A stretch of DNA of 20,160 nucleotides from assembly GCA_050251415.1 (NCBI GenBank), contig JBFWMT010000044.1, forward strand, positions 1-20,160, given 5' to 3'. The stretch is from UBA8514 sp050251415. GTDB lineage: Bacteria; Bacillota; Clostridia; Lachnospirales; Anaerotignaceae. The position numbers and the translations under genes were made by a program. The notes beneath the pieces are model-generated. The model had not been told where the DNA came from, did no database searches, and saw nothing but the letters and a program-made list of their open reading frames with translations. Of the stretch, positions 1-7,828 are shown piece after piece; the stretch's first letter is position 1, and each line of letters begins with the position of its first letter.

Positions 1-209
1 TTAAATAAAGTATGGATATGTTTCGCTATGCCTTCTTTTGCAAATGCCTTGATTTTATAATACAAAAGCGAATATAATAAAATTACACTGCCAATAATGG
101 CGGGAAGAACATTTGACAGGCTGAAACTAGCGAATATAAGCACCATAACTGTATTAAATATAAGCAGTGTTCCAACGGATATTCCTATTTTTTGTAATAC
201 TTTTTCCAA
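1..209 (-). CDS. Partial N-terminus of a membrane protein (possibly YdcF/DUF218-like)
   Basis: A reading frame opens at a TTG codon (207-209) and runs without a stop off the left edge, giving 69 codons. GGAGG lies 8 nt before the TTG, which is a good Shine-Dalgarno and decides the start. The visible part begins MEKVLQKIGISV, then two strongly hydrophobic stretches at about residues 12-32 and 35-50, then a basic, helical segment ending near KHIHTLF. Two N-terminal membrane helices followed by a basic linker occur in clostridial YdcF/DUF218 envelope proteins, but the diagnostic domain is outside the window, so this family is only a guess. It is divergent from uvrC, with 121 nt between the two starts. 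Confidence 0.6.
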   Translation of the reverse strand, partial: MEKVLQKIGISVGTLLIFNTVMVLIFASFSLSNVLPAIIGSVILLYSLLYYKIKAFAKEGIAKHIHTLF

Positions 210-330
210 GTTAAATTCCTCCCTAACGGTTGCTTAAAGCCTATTATAAAGTAAAAACAATACATTGTGTTAAAGTTGTTACCATAATTAAAGAAAATGT
301 TACAATATTGTAAGATTTTAGGAGAATTAT

Positions 331-2214
331 ATGTTTGATATTAAAGAAGAACTAAAAAAACTTCCACTTAAACCTGGGGTTTATATAATGAAAAATGCTA
401 ACGATGAAATTATATACGTTGGCAAAGCCATTAAGCTTAAAAACCGTGTAAGCCAATATTTTCAAAACTCTAAAAATCATTCACCAAAGGTATTAAGCAT
501 GGTTAGCCACATTGCAGAGTTTGAGTATATAGTAACGGATACTGAAATGGAAGCATTAATTTTGGAATGTAATTTAATTAAAGAGCACAGCCCTAAGTAT
601 AACATAGCGTTAAAGGATGACAAAATGTATCCTTACATTAAAGTTACGGTTAACGAAGATTTTCCTAGAATTTTTGTTACAAGGCGTTATGTGAAGGATG
701 GAGCAAAATATTTTGGACCCATTACAGATGCAACTGCCGTTAGGGAAACTGTGGAAACTTTACACAAAATGTGGCCTATACGCAAATGTAAAAAGATGTT
801 TCCTAGGGATTTGGGAAAAGAAAGGCCATGTCTTAATTATCACATAGGTCAGTGCAGTGCCCCTTGCGATGGGCTTATTTCCAAAGAGGAATACAGAAAG
901 GTTATAGATGAAGCAATTGAATTTTTAGAGGGCAGACACCACGGAATTATTGAACGAATGAAAAAAGAAATGGAGGAAGCCGCAGAAAGCCTTAATTTTG
1001 AGGCGGCGGCTGTACTTAGAGATAAAATTAAAAGTATGGAAAGTATTGCACAACGGCAGAAAATGTCTAACACGGGGTTGAACGACAGCGATGTGATTGC
1101 CATTGCCAGAGCCTTTGATGAAGCGTTGGTACAGGTGTTTTTTATACGTGGCGGAAAGATGATGGGCAGGGAGCATTTTCTTATTAAAAACACTGAAGGC
1201 AGTACCCGTGGCCAAGTTATAACGGAATTTGTAAAGCAATTTTACAGTGGAACTGCATTCATACCCAAAGAGCTTATTTTGGAACAGGATTTGGACAGTG
1301 AAGAGAAAGAGATTATTGAGGGCTGGTTACAATCGGTACGTGGCAACAAAGTTATCATAACTGTTCCGCAAAAGGGTGAAAAACACAAAATGGTGGAGCT
1401 TGCAGGGAAAAATGCAATAATTACGCTAGAGCAGTTTGGTGAGCGAATGAAACGTGAGCAAGAGAGAACCAAGGGTGCTATGGAGCAGATAAGAATAGCA
1501 CTTGGTTTGCCTTCAGAGGTTACAAGAATTGAGGCTTATGATATTTCCAACACCCAAGGTTTTAATTCTGTTGGGTCTATGGTTGTTTTTGAAAATGGCA
1601 AGGCTAAAAAAAGTGACTACCGAAAGTTTAAAATTAAAACCGTGATAGGTGCAAATGATTTTGCAAGCATGGAAGAAGTGCTTACAAGGCGAATTAACCA
1701 TAGCATAAGAGATAAAATGGAGCGACCTGATGAGGAAGGAAAGTTTTCTAGGCTGCCAGACCTTATAATGATGGATGGTGGCAAGCCACAGATAAGTGCG
1801 GCACTGAATGTGCTAAGCGAATTTGGCTTAACTATACCTGTTTGTGGTATGTTTAAAGATGATTATCACCGCACAAAAGGACTTTTGTATAACAATGAAG
1901 AAATTTATTTGCCTGCAAACAGCGAGGGATTTAAGCTAATTACACGCATACAGGACGAGGTACATCGCTTTGCTATAGAGTATCACCGTAAACTTAGGGA
2001 TAATGCCCAACTGGATTCGGTGCTTAACCACATAAATGGTATTGGAGAAACACGACGAAAGGCACTTTTAAGACATTTTGGGGACATTGAAAAGATAAAG
2101 GAAGCAGAGGTTGAAAATCTTCTGGAAGTTAAGGAAATGAATATAAAATCGGCAGAGGCAGTTTACAGCTTTTTTAGAACTGAAACAGAAGATGTAACTG
2201 AAGAAAATCATTAA
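331..2214 (+). CDS. uvrC: UvrABC system protein C (excinuclease subunit)
   Basis: UvrC makes both incisions around a DNA lesion marked by UvrA/UvrB in nucleotide excision repair. The 627-residue product has the full family layout: a GIY-YIG nuclease domain at about 12-95 (PGVY at 15-18, YVGKA near 29-33); a four-cysteine cluster C153, C167, C175, C179 that matches the cysteines known to hold a 4Fe-4S cluster in E. coli UvrC; a UVR motif at about 205-240 that contacts UvrB; the RNase H-like 5' nuclease domain with the probable D404, D482, H545 triad (in AYDISN, MMDGGKPQ and VHRFAI); and C-terminal helix-hairpin-helix motifs from about 565. The ATG has GGAG at 321-324. It lies upstream of hprK on the same strand, separated by 274 nt, so it is probably a separate or only partly linked transcription unit. 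Confidence 0.97.
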   Translation: MFDIKEELKKLPLKPGVYIMKNANDEIIYVGKAIKLKNRVSQYFQNSKNHSPKVLSMVSHIAEFEYIVTDTEMEALILECNLIKEHSPKYNIALKDDKMYPYIKVTVNEDFPRIFVTRRYVKDGAKYFGPITDATAVRETVETLHKMWPIRKCKKMFPRDLGKERPCLNYHIGQCSAPCDGLISKEEYRKVIDEAIEFLEGRHHGIIERMKKEMEEAAESLNFEAAAVLRDKIKSMESIAQRQKMSNTGLNDSDVIAIARAFDEALVQVFFIRGGKMMGREHFLIKNTEGSTRGQVITEFVKQFYSGTAFIPKELILEQDLDSEEKEIIEGWLQSVRGNKVIITVPQKGEKHKMVELAGKNAIITLEQFGERMKREQERTKGAMEQIRIALGLPSEVTRIEAYDISNTQGFNSVGSMVVFENGKAKKSDYRKFKIKTVIGANDFASMEEVLTRRINHSIRDKMERPDEEGKFSRLPDLIMMDGGKPQISAALNVLSEFGLTIPVCGMFKDDYHRTKGLLYNNEEIYLPANSEGFKLITRIQDEVHRFAIEYHRKLRDNAQLDSVLNHINGIGETRRKALLRHFGDIEKIKEAEVENLLEVKEMNIKSAEAVYSFFRTETEDVTEENH

Positions 2215-2488
2215 CAATATCAAATGTAAGTGATAGATATACAGGAGTAAAATTAAGTGAGAAAATACAATTGCAAAAATCTTGTCATATATTTACACAC
2301 ATTATATTAATATCGGGTGTTTTCTACAAAAAACAAAAACATTCTCTATTATTTTTTAATAATATTTACGGTAAAAAGTTGTTTTAAAAACAAAAACATG
2401 TTAAACTTTAAGTTGACGTTGAATATAGTACTGTTTTGATTTTGCAGTGCTGTTACAAAAAATGAATTGCTGTCAGGGGGCATTAAAA
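2215..2488 (+). promoter_or_regulatory. uvrC-hprK gap with candidate promoters
   Basis: This 274-nt AT-rich gap holds no convincing gene and no clear intrinsic terminator after uvrC. Two sigma-A-like promoters can be read. The better one is TTGTCA (2282-2287), 17 nt, TATTAA (2305-2310); it would give a 5' leader of about 170 nt for hprK. The second is TTGACG (2413-2418), 17 nt, TTGATT (2436-2441), with a poor -10. Either could drive the hprK-to-HPr-like operon. These are consensus matches by eye only. Confidence 0.4.
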
Positions 2489-3409
2489 ATGTATTCTGTG
2501 CCTATAGAAAAATTTGTGAAGGAATTTCAGTTGGAGCAACTTTTACCTGAAATATCCCTGAAAGGGAAGCTGCTAACAAGCAGTGATGTAAACAGACCAG
2601 CGTTGCAGTTGGCGGGGTATTTTGATTATTTTGAAAATGACATGGTACAGATTATTGGTCAGGTTGAGTTTTCTTATTTGGAAAGGCTTGAGCCAATGTT
2701 CCGTGAAGATGTGCTTAGAAAACTGTTCAGTTTTGGTTTTCCTTGCTTGGTAATTTGCAACGGCATGGAGATGCTGCCTGAGATAGGAATATTTGCTAAA
2801 GAGTTTGATGTGCCTGTTTTTAGAACTACTGACAGAGAATCCGACTTTGTTGGAGAGATTAACAGATGGCTTAAAGGTGAACTTGCAAAGCGAGTTACAA
2901 TGCATGGCGTGTTGGTAGATATTTATGGCGAGGGAATACTGATAATTGGCGACAGCGGTGTTGGTAAAAGCGAGGCGGCACTGGAGCTTATAAAAAGGGG
3001 ACACCGACTGGTTGCAGATGATGCGGTTGAGATTAAAAAAATATCTCACGAAACGCTAATAGGTACATGCCCTGAGCTTATAAGATATTTTATTGAACTA
3101 AGAGGAATTGGAATTATAGATGTAAGAGAATTGTTCGGTGTTGGCTCAATTAAACAGGAGCAGACCATAGATCTTGTTATAAAGCTTGAATTTTGGGATG
3201 ATGAGAAGATTTATGACAGAATGGGTTTAGAGGACGAGTATTACGAAATATTGGGGAACAATGTGGTTTGTAATTCAATACCAATTAGGTCCGGTCGAAA
3301 TATTGCAGTTATTTGCGAGGCCGCCGCTATAAATTGCAGGCAGAAAAAATTGGGGTATAATGCCGCAAAGGTACTTAGCGAAAGACTTGAAAAGAGTATT
3401 GAGGGTTAA
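2489..3409 (+). CDS. hprK: HPr kinase/phosphorylase
   Basis: HprK uses ATP or pyrophosphate to phosphorylate, and Pi to dephosphorylate, the regulatory serine of HPr and Crh; this is the sensor step of CcpA-type carbon catabolite control in Firmicutes. The 306-residue product is of normal family length. It has the N-terminal domain (about 1-125), the conserved His139 just before the catalytic core, the P-loop GDSGVGKS at 154-161, and the family signature around ELRGIGIIDVRELFG. An in-frame GTG lies 14 codons upstream at 2447, but the ATG at 2489 is preceded by AGGGGG at 2475-2480 and gives the family-typical start MYSVPIEKF, so I use it. It is first in a same-strand run that ends with an HPr-like gene keeping the target serine, so a dedicated kinase-substrate pair is likely. 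Confidence 0.96.
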   Translation: MYSVPIEKFVKEFQLEQLLPEISLKGKLLTSSDVNRPALQLAGYFDYFENDMVQIIGQVEFSYLERLEPMFREDVLRKLFSFGFPCLVICNGMEMLPEIGIFAKEFDVPVFRTTDRESDFVGEINRWLKGELAKRVTMHGVLVDIYGEGILIIGDSGVGKSEAALELIKRGHRLVADDAVEIKKISHETLIGTCPELIRYFIELRGIGIIDVRELFGVGSIKQEQTIDLVIKLEFWDDEKIYDRMGLEDEYYEILGNNVVCNSIPIRSGRNIAVICEAAAINCRQKKLGYNAAKVLSERLEKSIEG

Positions 3410-3437
3410 AACCATTTGTGACATGGAGGGGCGAAGA

Positions 3438-4391
3438 ATGTACTATGTAGGTGTTAATTTTGATATAACAAATTTGGTTGCCGGAGTTGTTGATGAAGAT
3501 AGAAACATTATCCTTAAGGAATCTGTACCAACGCTTAGGTACAGAAGTATTCCTGAGATTGTAAATGACTTATCTCTGCTTATTAACCGCATTGTAAAAA
3601 AAGCAGGCCTTGATTTAGATAAAGACATAAAGTATGTTGGAATAGGTACCTACGGAACTATTGACAGAGAAAATGGAGTGCTTATATATTCAAGCTATTT
3701 CGGCCTTAGAGATGTTCCATTGCTTGAGGAAATTAAAAAGCATATTAAAATACCTGTACATCTTGAAAACGATGCAAATTGCTATGCCCTTGCAGAAAGT
3801 AGATTTGGGGCAACAAAGGGTTACAAAAATTCGGTGATAGTAACTATTGGCACTGCAATGAGCGGCGGTATTATTGTGGAGGGCGAGGTTTACCATGGTG
3901 CATTTTACGGCGCAGGGGAATTTGGTCATCACGTAATTGTGCTGGATGGTGAAAAATGTGAGTGTGGAAGACGGGGATGCTGGGCAGCCTATGCATCGTC
4001 AACGGCAATAGTTAGGGATGCAAGGATTTCCGCTATACGCCACCCTGAAAGTGAAATGTTTAAAATGGTTAATGGCGATCTAAGACTTATGAGCTACAGA
4101 ATACCATTTGAGGCTGCAAAAAAAGGCGATGAATTTGCAAAGGAAATTGTGTATATGTACAAGCGATATATTGCCTTGGGGCTAATAAATATAGTTAATA
4201 TTCTTCAACCAGATGCAATAGCGATAGGTGGAAAAATGCGCAAGGTTGGCGATGAGTTTATTGATGATGTGGCAAAGCTGGTGGAAGAAAAAACCTTTGG
4301 GCAGCATGCTAATAAAAAGACAAAAATACTTCTTACACAGTTGGATTATGATGCAGTTATAATTGGTGCAACTATGCTTGAAAAAGAGTAA
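3438..4391 (+). CDS. Divergent ROK-family protein (degenerate glucokinase-like)
   Basis: ROK proteins are sugar kinases or sugar-sensing regulators. This 317-residue product has the fold: the catalytic Asp motif ENDAN (E110-D112), a glycine-rich GTAMSGGI stretch, GEFGHH (H164) and the zinc motif C174-x-C176-x4-C181. Three signature sites are changed. The N-terminal phosphate-binding loop, normally DxGGT, reads N7-F-D-I-T11; the usual GxPG reads GTYG; and the Glu normally two residues after the last zinc cysteine, which contacts the sugar in known ROK kinases, is Ala183. There is no HTH domain, so it is not a NagC/XylR-type repressor. An ATG at 3360 in this frame lies inside hprK; the ATG at 3438 has GGAGGGG at 3425-3431 and starts directly at the ROK fold. 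Its position between hprK and murB matches the ROK glucokinase of related genomes. Kinase activity is doubtful; a sensor or pseudokinase is the alternative. Confidence 0.88.
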   Translation: MYYVGVNFDITNLVAGVVDEDRNIILKESVPTLRYRSIPEIVNDLSLLINRIVKKAGLDLDKDIKYVGIGTYGTIDRENGVLIYSSYFGLRDVPLLEEIKKHIKIPVHLENDANCYALAESRFGATKGYKNSVIVTIGTAMSGGIIVEGEVYHGAFYGAGEFGHHVIVLDGEKCECGRRGCWAAYASSTAIVRDARISAIRHPESEMFKMVNGDLRLMSYRIPFEAAKKGDEFAKEIVYMYKRYIALGLINIVNILQPDAIAIGGKMRKVGDEFIDDVAKLVEEKTFGQHANKKTKILLTQLDYDAVIIGATMLEKE

Positions 4392-4625
4392 TGATTATTA
4401 TGCGGACGACATTAACACTTTTAAGGAAACGATTATTTAAGGTAATCAAAAAATCAATTTGCAAAAAAAATATTGGTCGCTTCATAGCATTTTATTGCAT
4501 AAAAATGCCCATTATGCTCCATTTTTTGCCACTAAAGCTTTTTTTGAAAATAACTAATCAGAGTTTCCTTGGTGGATTTGGACGTCCGCAATGTATTTAT
4601 AAAATTTAATTCGGGAGTGGATTAA
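4392..4625. other. Gap between the ROK gene and murB; no supported gene
   Basis: A 72-codon frame (4391-4609) starts at an ATG overlapping the ROK stop as TAATG. It has no good Shine-Dalgarno, and its lysine- and leucine-rich product resembles translated AT-rich spacer rather than a known family. A weak inverted repeat (4487-4493 with 4502-4508) has no following T-run. I see no clear promoter. The gap is unusually long for this otherwise compact run, so a small RNA or a degraded gene cannot be excluded. Confidence 0.4.
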
Positions 4626-5531
4626 GTGGCATTGGTGGATTTATTAATTGAAGTGACAGGAAAAGAAAATGTACTTTTAAATGAAAATATGAGCAATCAC
4701 TGTTCCTTTAAAACCGGTGGTAATGCCGATTATTTTATTACACCTGAAAACCACATGGAGTTAGCTAAGGTAATTTCCATACTTAGAGATGAAAGTGTTC
4801 CGGTTATTGTAGTTGGCAACGGGTCTAATCTTCTTATAAGGGATAAGGGAATAAGAGGTGCGGTTATACATCTTGGAAAACATTTTGCAGATATAGAGGT
4901 AAAAGGGACGGAAATAATTGTTGGTGCTGGAGCAATGCTTTCGCAGGCCGCAGGTATGGCGATGGAAAATAGTCTTACAGGTTTTGAATTTGCGGCAGGG
5001 ATACCAGGAAGTTTTGGCGGTGCAGTGTTTATGAATGCTGGGGCCTACGGTGGTGAAATAAAACATGTGCTTAAAGAGGTAACAGTGCTTACCCTTGATA
5101 TGCAAGTGAAAACTTTAAGTGCAAAAAAGCTTCAACTTGGGTACAGAACAAGCCGTGTTGCGGTTGATGGACATATTGTTCTTAGTGGAAAGATTAACCT
5201 AAACCATGGGGACAAAGAGGAAATTAAAGCACTGATGGCAGATTTTAATGAGCGCAGACGAGATAAACAGCCGCTCAATTACCCAAGTGCAGGCAGTACA
5301 TTTAAAAGACCAGAAGGGTATTTTGCAGGCAAACTTATAGAAGACAGTGGATTAAAAGGATACACCGTTGGAGGAGCTATGGTTTCCCAAAAGCACGCAG
5401 GTTTTGTGGTAAACACAGGCGATGCAACAACGGCGGATATATTAGGCGTTATTGAGCATTGCAAGGAAGTAATATACAAAAAATATGGTATTGAGCTTCA
5501 GTGCGAAGTACGTATTTTGGGAGAAGAGTAA
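4626..5531 (+). CDS. murB: UDP-N-acetylenolpyruvoylglucosamine reductase
   Basis: MurB uses FAD and NADPH to reduce UDP-GlcNAc-enolpyruvate to UDP-MurNAc in the cytoplasm, the second committed step of peptidoglycan synthesis. The 301 residues fit the short type II MurB. The FAD-binding domain shows GNGSNLLIRD near residue 60, and GSFGGAVFMNAGAYGGE near 140. The likely catalytic residues are R174 (in YRTSR), S224 (in AGSTFKRP, the proton donor) and E294 (in CEVRILG), matching Arg, Ser and Glu of characterised enzymes. It starts at GTG, with GGGAG at 4613-4617. It is co-oriented with rapZ 43 nt downstream. Linkage of murB to rapZ and whiA is common in Firmicutes and ties wall-precursor supply to amino-sugar and division control. 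Confidence 0.97.
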   Translation: MALVDLLIEVTGKENVLLNENMSNHCSFKTGGNADYFITPENHMELAKVISILRDESVPVIVVGNGSNLLIRDKGIRGAVIHLGKHFADIEVKGTEIIVGAGAMLSQAAGMAMENSLTGFEFAAGIPGSFGGAVFMNAGAYGGEIKHVLKEVTVLTLDMQVKTLSAKKLQLGYRTSRVAVDGHIVLSGKINLNHGDKEEIKALMADFNERRRDKQPLNYPSAGSTFKRPEGYFAGKLIEDSGLKGYTVGGAMVSQKHAGFVVNTGDATTADILGVIEHCKEVIYKKYGIELQCEVRILGEE

Positions 5532-5574
5532 GAAAGATTTGGCCAAATGCCAAGGTCTTTAAGGGGGCAGTAGT

Positions 5575-6444
5575 ATGAAATTTGTTATTGTAACAGGCAT
5601 GAGCGGTGCGGGCAAAACCACCGTACTTAAATTTTTGGAGGACATAAATTATTTTTGTGCCGACAATTTGCCGCCAGCACTGCTTTTAAAATTTGCAGAA
5701 CTTTTTGAGCAGGGCAGTGAGATTGATAAAGTGGCACTGGGTATTGATATACGTGGAGGCAAACTGTTTGAGGATCTTTTTCAAGGATTATCGCTGCTGA
5801 CTGAAAACGGATATGATTATGATATACTTTTTTTGGATGCCTCTGATGAATCACTGATTAAAAGGTTTAAAGAAACAAGGCGAAGTCACCCTCTTTCAAA
5901 AACTGGGTCTATTGCAGATGGAATAAAAAAAGAGAGAGAAATACTAAACGAAGTTAAAAAACGAGCCGATTTTATTATAGACACCAGCAATATACTTACA
6001 AGGGAATTGAAAGAGAGAATAAACAGTATATTTGTGCTTAACGAAAAATTTGAAAGCCTTATGATTACTGTTTGCTCTTTTGGGTTTAAGTATGGCATTC
6101 CGATTGATTCGGATTTAGTTTTTGATGTTAGGTTTCTGCCTAACCCATTTTATATACAGGAGCTTAAGGAATGTACAGGCAATGACTTCCCAGTTTCAGA
6201 CTATGTAATGGGCTTTGAAGAAAGCAGAATTTTTTTGGCAAAGCTGATTGATATGGTTGAGTTCCTTATTCCAGAGTATATAAAAGAGGGAAAAAACAGG
6301 CTTGTTATAAGCATTGGATGTACCGGTGGTAAGCACCGTTCTGTTACACTTGCAAACAAGCTTTACAAGGCATTGGAAAGCAAACAACATAGTGTGCGCC
6401 TGAAACATAATGATATTGAAAAGGACGCAAGACATAAAAAATAG
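5575..6444 (+). CDS. rapZ: RapZ/YvcJ family nucleotide-binding protein
   Basis: This is a P-loop protein of the RapZ/YvcJ family. In E. coli RapZ senses glucosamine-6-phosphate and directs decay of the sRNA GlmZ; in B. subtilis YvcJ binds and hydrolyses nucleotides and affects competence. The role in this organism is not known. The 289 residues show Walker A GMSGAGKTT (8-16), the family motif CADNLPPAL just after, a Walker B-like DILFLDAS near 80, a conserved RRSHPL stretch, and the C-terminal IGCTGGKHRSV that is nearly invariant. The ATG has AAGGGGG at 5561-5567. In Bacillus the order is yvcJ-yvcK-whiA; here no yvcK/glmR gene lies between rapZ and whiA, as in some clostridia. The 78-nt gap to whiA shows only the whiA Shine-Dalgarno. 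Confidence 0.96.
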   Translation: MKFVIVTGMSGAGKTTVLKFLEDINYFCADNLPPALLLKFAELFEQGSEIDKVALGIDIRGGKLFEDLFQGLSLLTENGYDYDILFLDASDESLIKRFKETRRSHPLSKTGSIADGIKKEREILNEVKKRADFIIDTSNILTRELKERINSIFVLNEKFESLMITVCSFGFKYGIPIDSDLVFDVRFLPNPFYIQELKECTGNDFPVSDYVMGFEESRIFLAKLIDMVEFLIPEYIKEGKNRLVISIGCTGGKHRSVTLANKLYKALESKQHSVRLKHNDIEKDARHKK

Positions 6445-6522
6445 GCTTTTGGCAGCAAAAAGGTATGTGTTATAGAACAAAAATTGGCAAGAAGAAAAAA
6501 TCACTAGGAGGAGGCGGGAAGT

Positions 6523-7488
6523 TTGTCGTTTTCGTCTAATGTTAAAAGCGAGTTGTCACATCATTTTGGGGAAGCACGCCATTGCAACATAGCAGAAATA
6601 GCCGCTATTATAAATATGTGTGGACATATTAGTGTTTTAGGTGAAAATTTTTGTGTAAAAATTCAGACCGAGAATGTGGTGGTAGCTAGAAAATGCTTTA
6701 CATTATTGAAAAAAACTTTTAATATAGAATGTGAGATATTGGTTAGAAGAAATAGCCAATTGAAAAAGAACAGGGTGTATGTTCTTGTTCTTGGTAACAA
6801 AAACGCAGAAGCAAAAAAAGTGCTTTCCGCTACCGGACTTTTACAGACAAATGGGGATGATGTTGAAATTTTAAACAGAATTTACCCGCTGGTTGTTAGC
6901 AGCACCTGTTGCAAAAGAGCATACGTGAGGGGTGCATTCTTGGCAGCGGGGTCTGTAAGTGACCCTGAAAAAACCTATCATATGGAATTTGTAAGTGCCT
7001 TGTTAAGCTACAGTGAGGACTTAAAAAACCTTATAAATACCTTTGGTATGGATGCTAAAATTGTTAAGCGCAAGGAGCATTATATTGTTTACCTTAAGGA
7101 GGGCGAGCAGATAGTTGACCTGCTTAACATTATGGAGGCACACGTTGCCCTTATGGAAATGGAAAATGTACGCATTCTTAAAGACATGCGTAACAATGTG
7201 AACCGTAAGGTGAATTGTGAAACAGCCAACCTTAATAAAACGATTACTGCATCTGTTAAACAGGTGGAGGACATAACCTTTATTAAGGACAAGTTTGGAC
7301 TTAGCTATTTACCAAAGCCACTGGAAGAAATGGCAATTGCAAGAATGGACTTTCCAGAGGCAAGCCTTAAAGAGCTTGGTCAAATGATGGAGCCACCTGT
7401 TGGCAAGTCTGGAGTGAACCATCGTCTTAGAAAAATAAGCGATATGGCAGAGATTTTAAGAGAGGATATGGTAACTGATAATGGCTAA
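6523..7488 (+). CDS. whiA: WhiA family regulator
   Basis: WhiA is a DNA-binding protein derived from a LAGLIDADG homing endonuclease joined to a C-terminal helix-turn-helix. It is a sporulation regulator in Streptomyces and affects division and chromosome segregation in Bacillus. The 321-residue product is full length. It starts with the typical SFSSNVKSELSH, has the conserved CCKRAYVRGAFLAAGSVSDP block in the endonuclease-like part (about 125-150), and ends with the HTH near 275-310 (ASLKELGQMM, then GVNHRLRKI). The start is TTG, supported by a very strong AGGAGGAGG at 6507-6515. Its last 8 nt overlap the start of the HPr-like gene, implying translational coupling. Confidence 0.96.
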   Translation: MSFSSNVKSELSHHFGEARHCNIAEIAAIINMCGHISVLGENFCVKIQTENVVVARKCFTLLKKTFNIECEILVRRNSQLKKNRVYVLVLGNKNAEAKKVLSATGLLQTNGDDVEILNRIYPLVVSSTCCKRAYVRGAFLAAGSVSDPEKTYHMEFVSALLSYSEDLKNLINTFGMDAKIVKRKEHYIVYLKEGEQIVDLLNIMEAHVALMEMENVRILKDMRNNVNRKVNCETANLNKTITASVKQVEDITFIKDKFGLSYLPKPLEEMAIARMDFPEASLKELGQMMEPPVGKSGVNHRLRKISDMAEILREDMVTDNG

Positions 7489-7723
7489 CAAAACTATTAC
7501 TGTAAAAAAAGCATTGGATACAAGACAGGCAGCATTGTTCGTGCAGACAGCAAGTAAATTTAAGAGCAATGTAAAAATTTCTATTGATGAAAAAATGGTT
7601 AATGCAAAAAGCCTTATGTGCATTATTTCTTTGGGAATTGCAGAGGGAATTAATGTAACAATAAGTGCAGAGGGCGAGGATGCAGAACTTGCAGTTGATG
7701 AAGTGGCTGCAGTTCTTTGCTAA
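7481..7723 (+). CDS. Crh-like HPr-family protein lacking the PTS histidine
   Basis: This 80-residue protein has the HPr fold by sequence (start ANKTITVKK, then ALFVQTASKF, VNAKSLM, SLGIAEGINVTISAEGED). HPr normally carries GLHARPAA, where the His is phosphorylated by PTS enzyme I. Here the block reads ALDTRQAA: Asp13 is in the His15 position and Gln replaces Pro. The serine phosphorylated by HprK is kept as Ser44 (Ser46 in HPr), with hydrophobic Leu45 and Met46 next to it. Loss of the His with retention of the Ser is the hallmark of Bacillus Crh, which has Gln there and is also next to whiA. It should not carry PTS phosphate but could act in CcpA-type regulation with the HprK encoded upstream. 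It overlaps whiA by 8 nt and is followed by an intrinsic terminator. Confidence 0.93.
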   Translation: MANKTITVKKALDTRQAALFVQTASKFKSNVKISIDEKMVNAKSLMCIISLGIAEGINVTISAEGEDAELAVDEVAAVLC

Positions 7724-7755
7724 AATGGTACATAATAATTTTTTGCACTAATATA

Positions 7756-7790
7756 AAAAATCAATCGCAGACAAATGCGGTTGATTTTTT
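7756..7790. terminator. Bidirectional intrinsic terminator
   Basis: The arms at 7756-7769 and 7776-7789 pair over 14 bp with one G-T wobble around a 6-nt loop (GACAAA). T-runs lie at the 3' side on both strands. It ends the hprK-to-HPr-like run on the plus strand and the M23 peptidase gene on the minus strand. Confidence 0.9.
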
Positions 7791-7828
7791 TATAGGCATA
7801 TATAGGTACTTCTTCATTTTAATGCTGT

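Noticed and set aside
849..1472. Long antisense open frames over uvrC (and similar ones over mgtE and nrdD)
   Set aside because: They lie opposite genes with clear family motifs, have no domain signatures and no supporting Shine-Dalgarno; they are shadows of codon bias.
4487..4508. 7-bp inverted repeat between the ROK gene and murB as a terminator
   Set aside because: AT-rich stem, no T-run, and murB downstream appears to be in the same unit.
4391..4609. 72-codon frame after the ROK gene, joined to its stop as TAATG
   Set aside because: No good Shine-Dalgarno, lysine-rich composition expected of translated AT-rich spacer, and no recognisable family.
7481..7723. Calling the HPr-like gene ptsH (PTS phosphocarrier)
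   Set aside because: The phosphorylatable His15 is replaced by Asp, so PTS carrier function is not supported.
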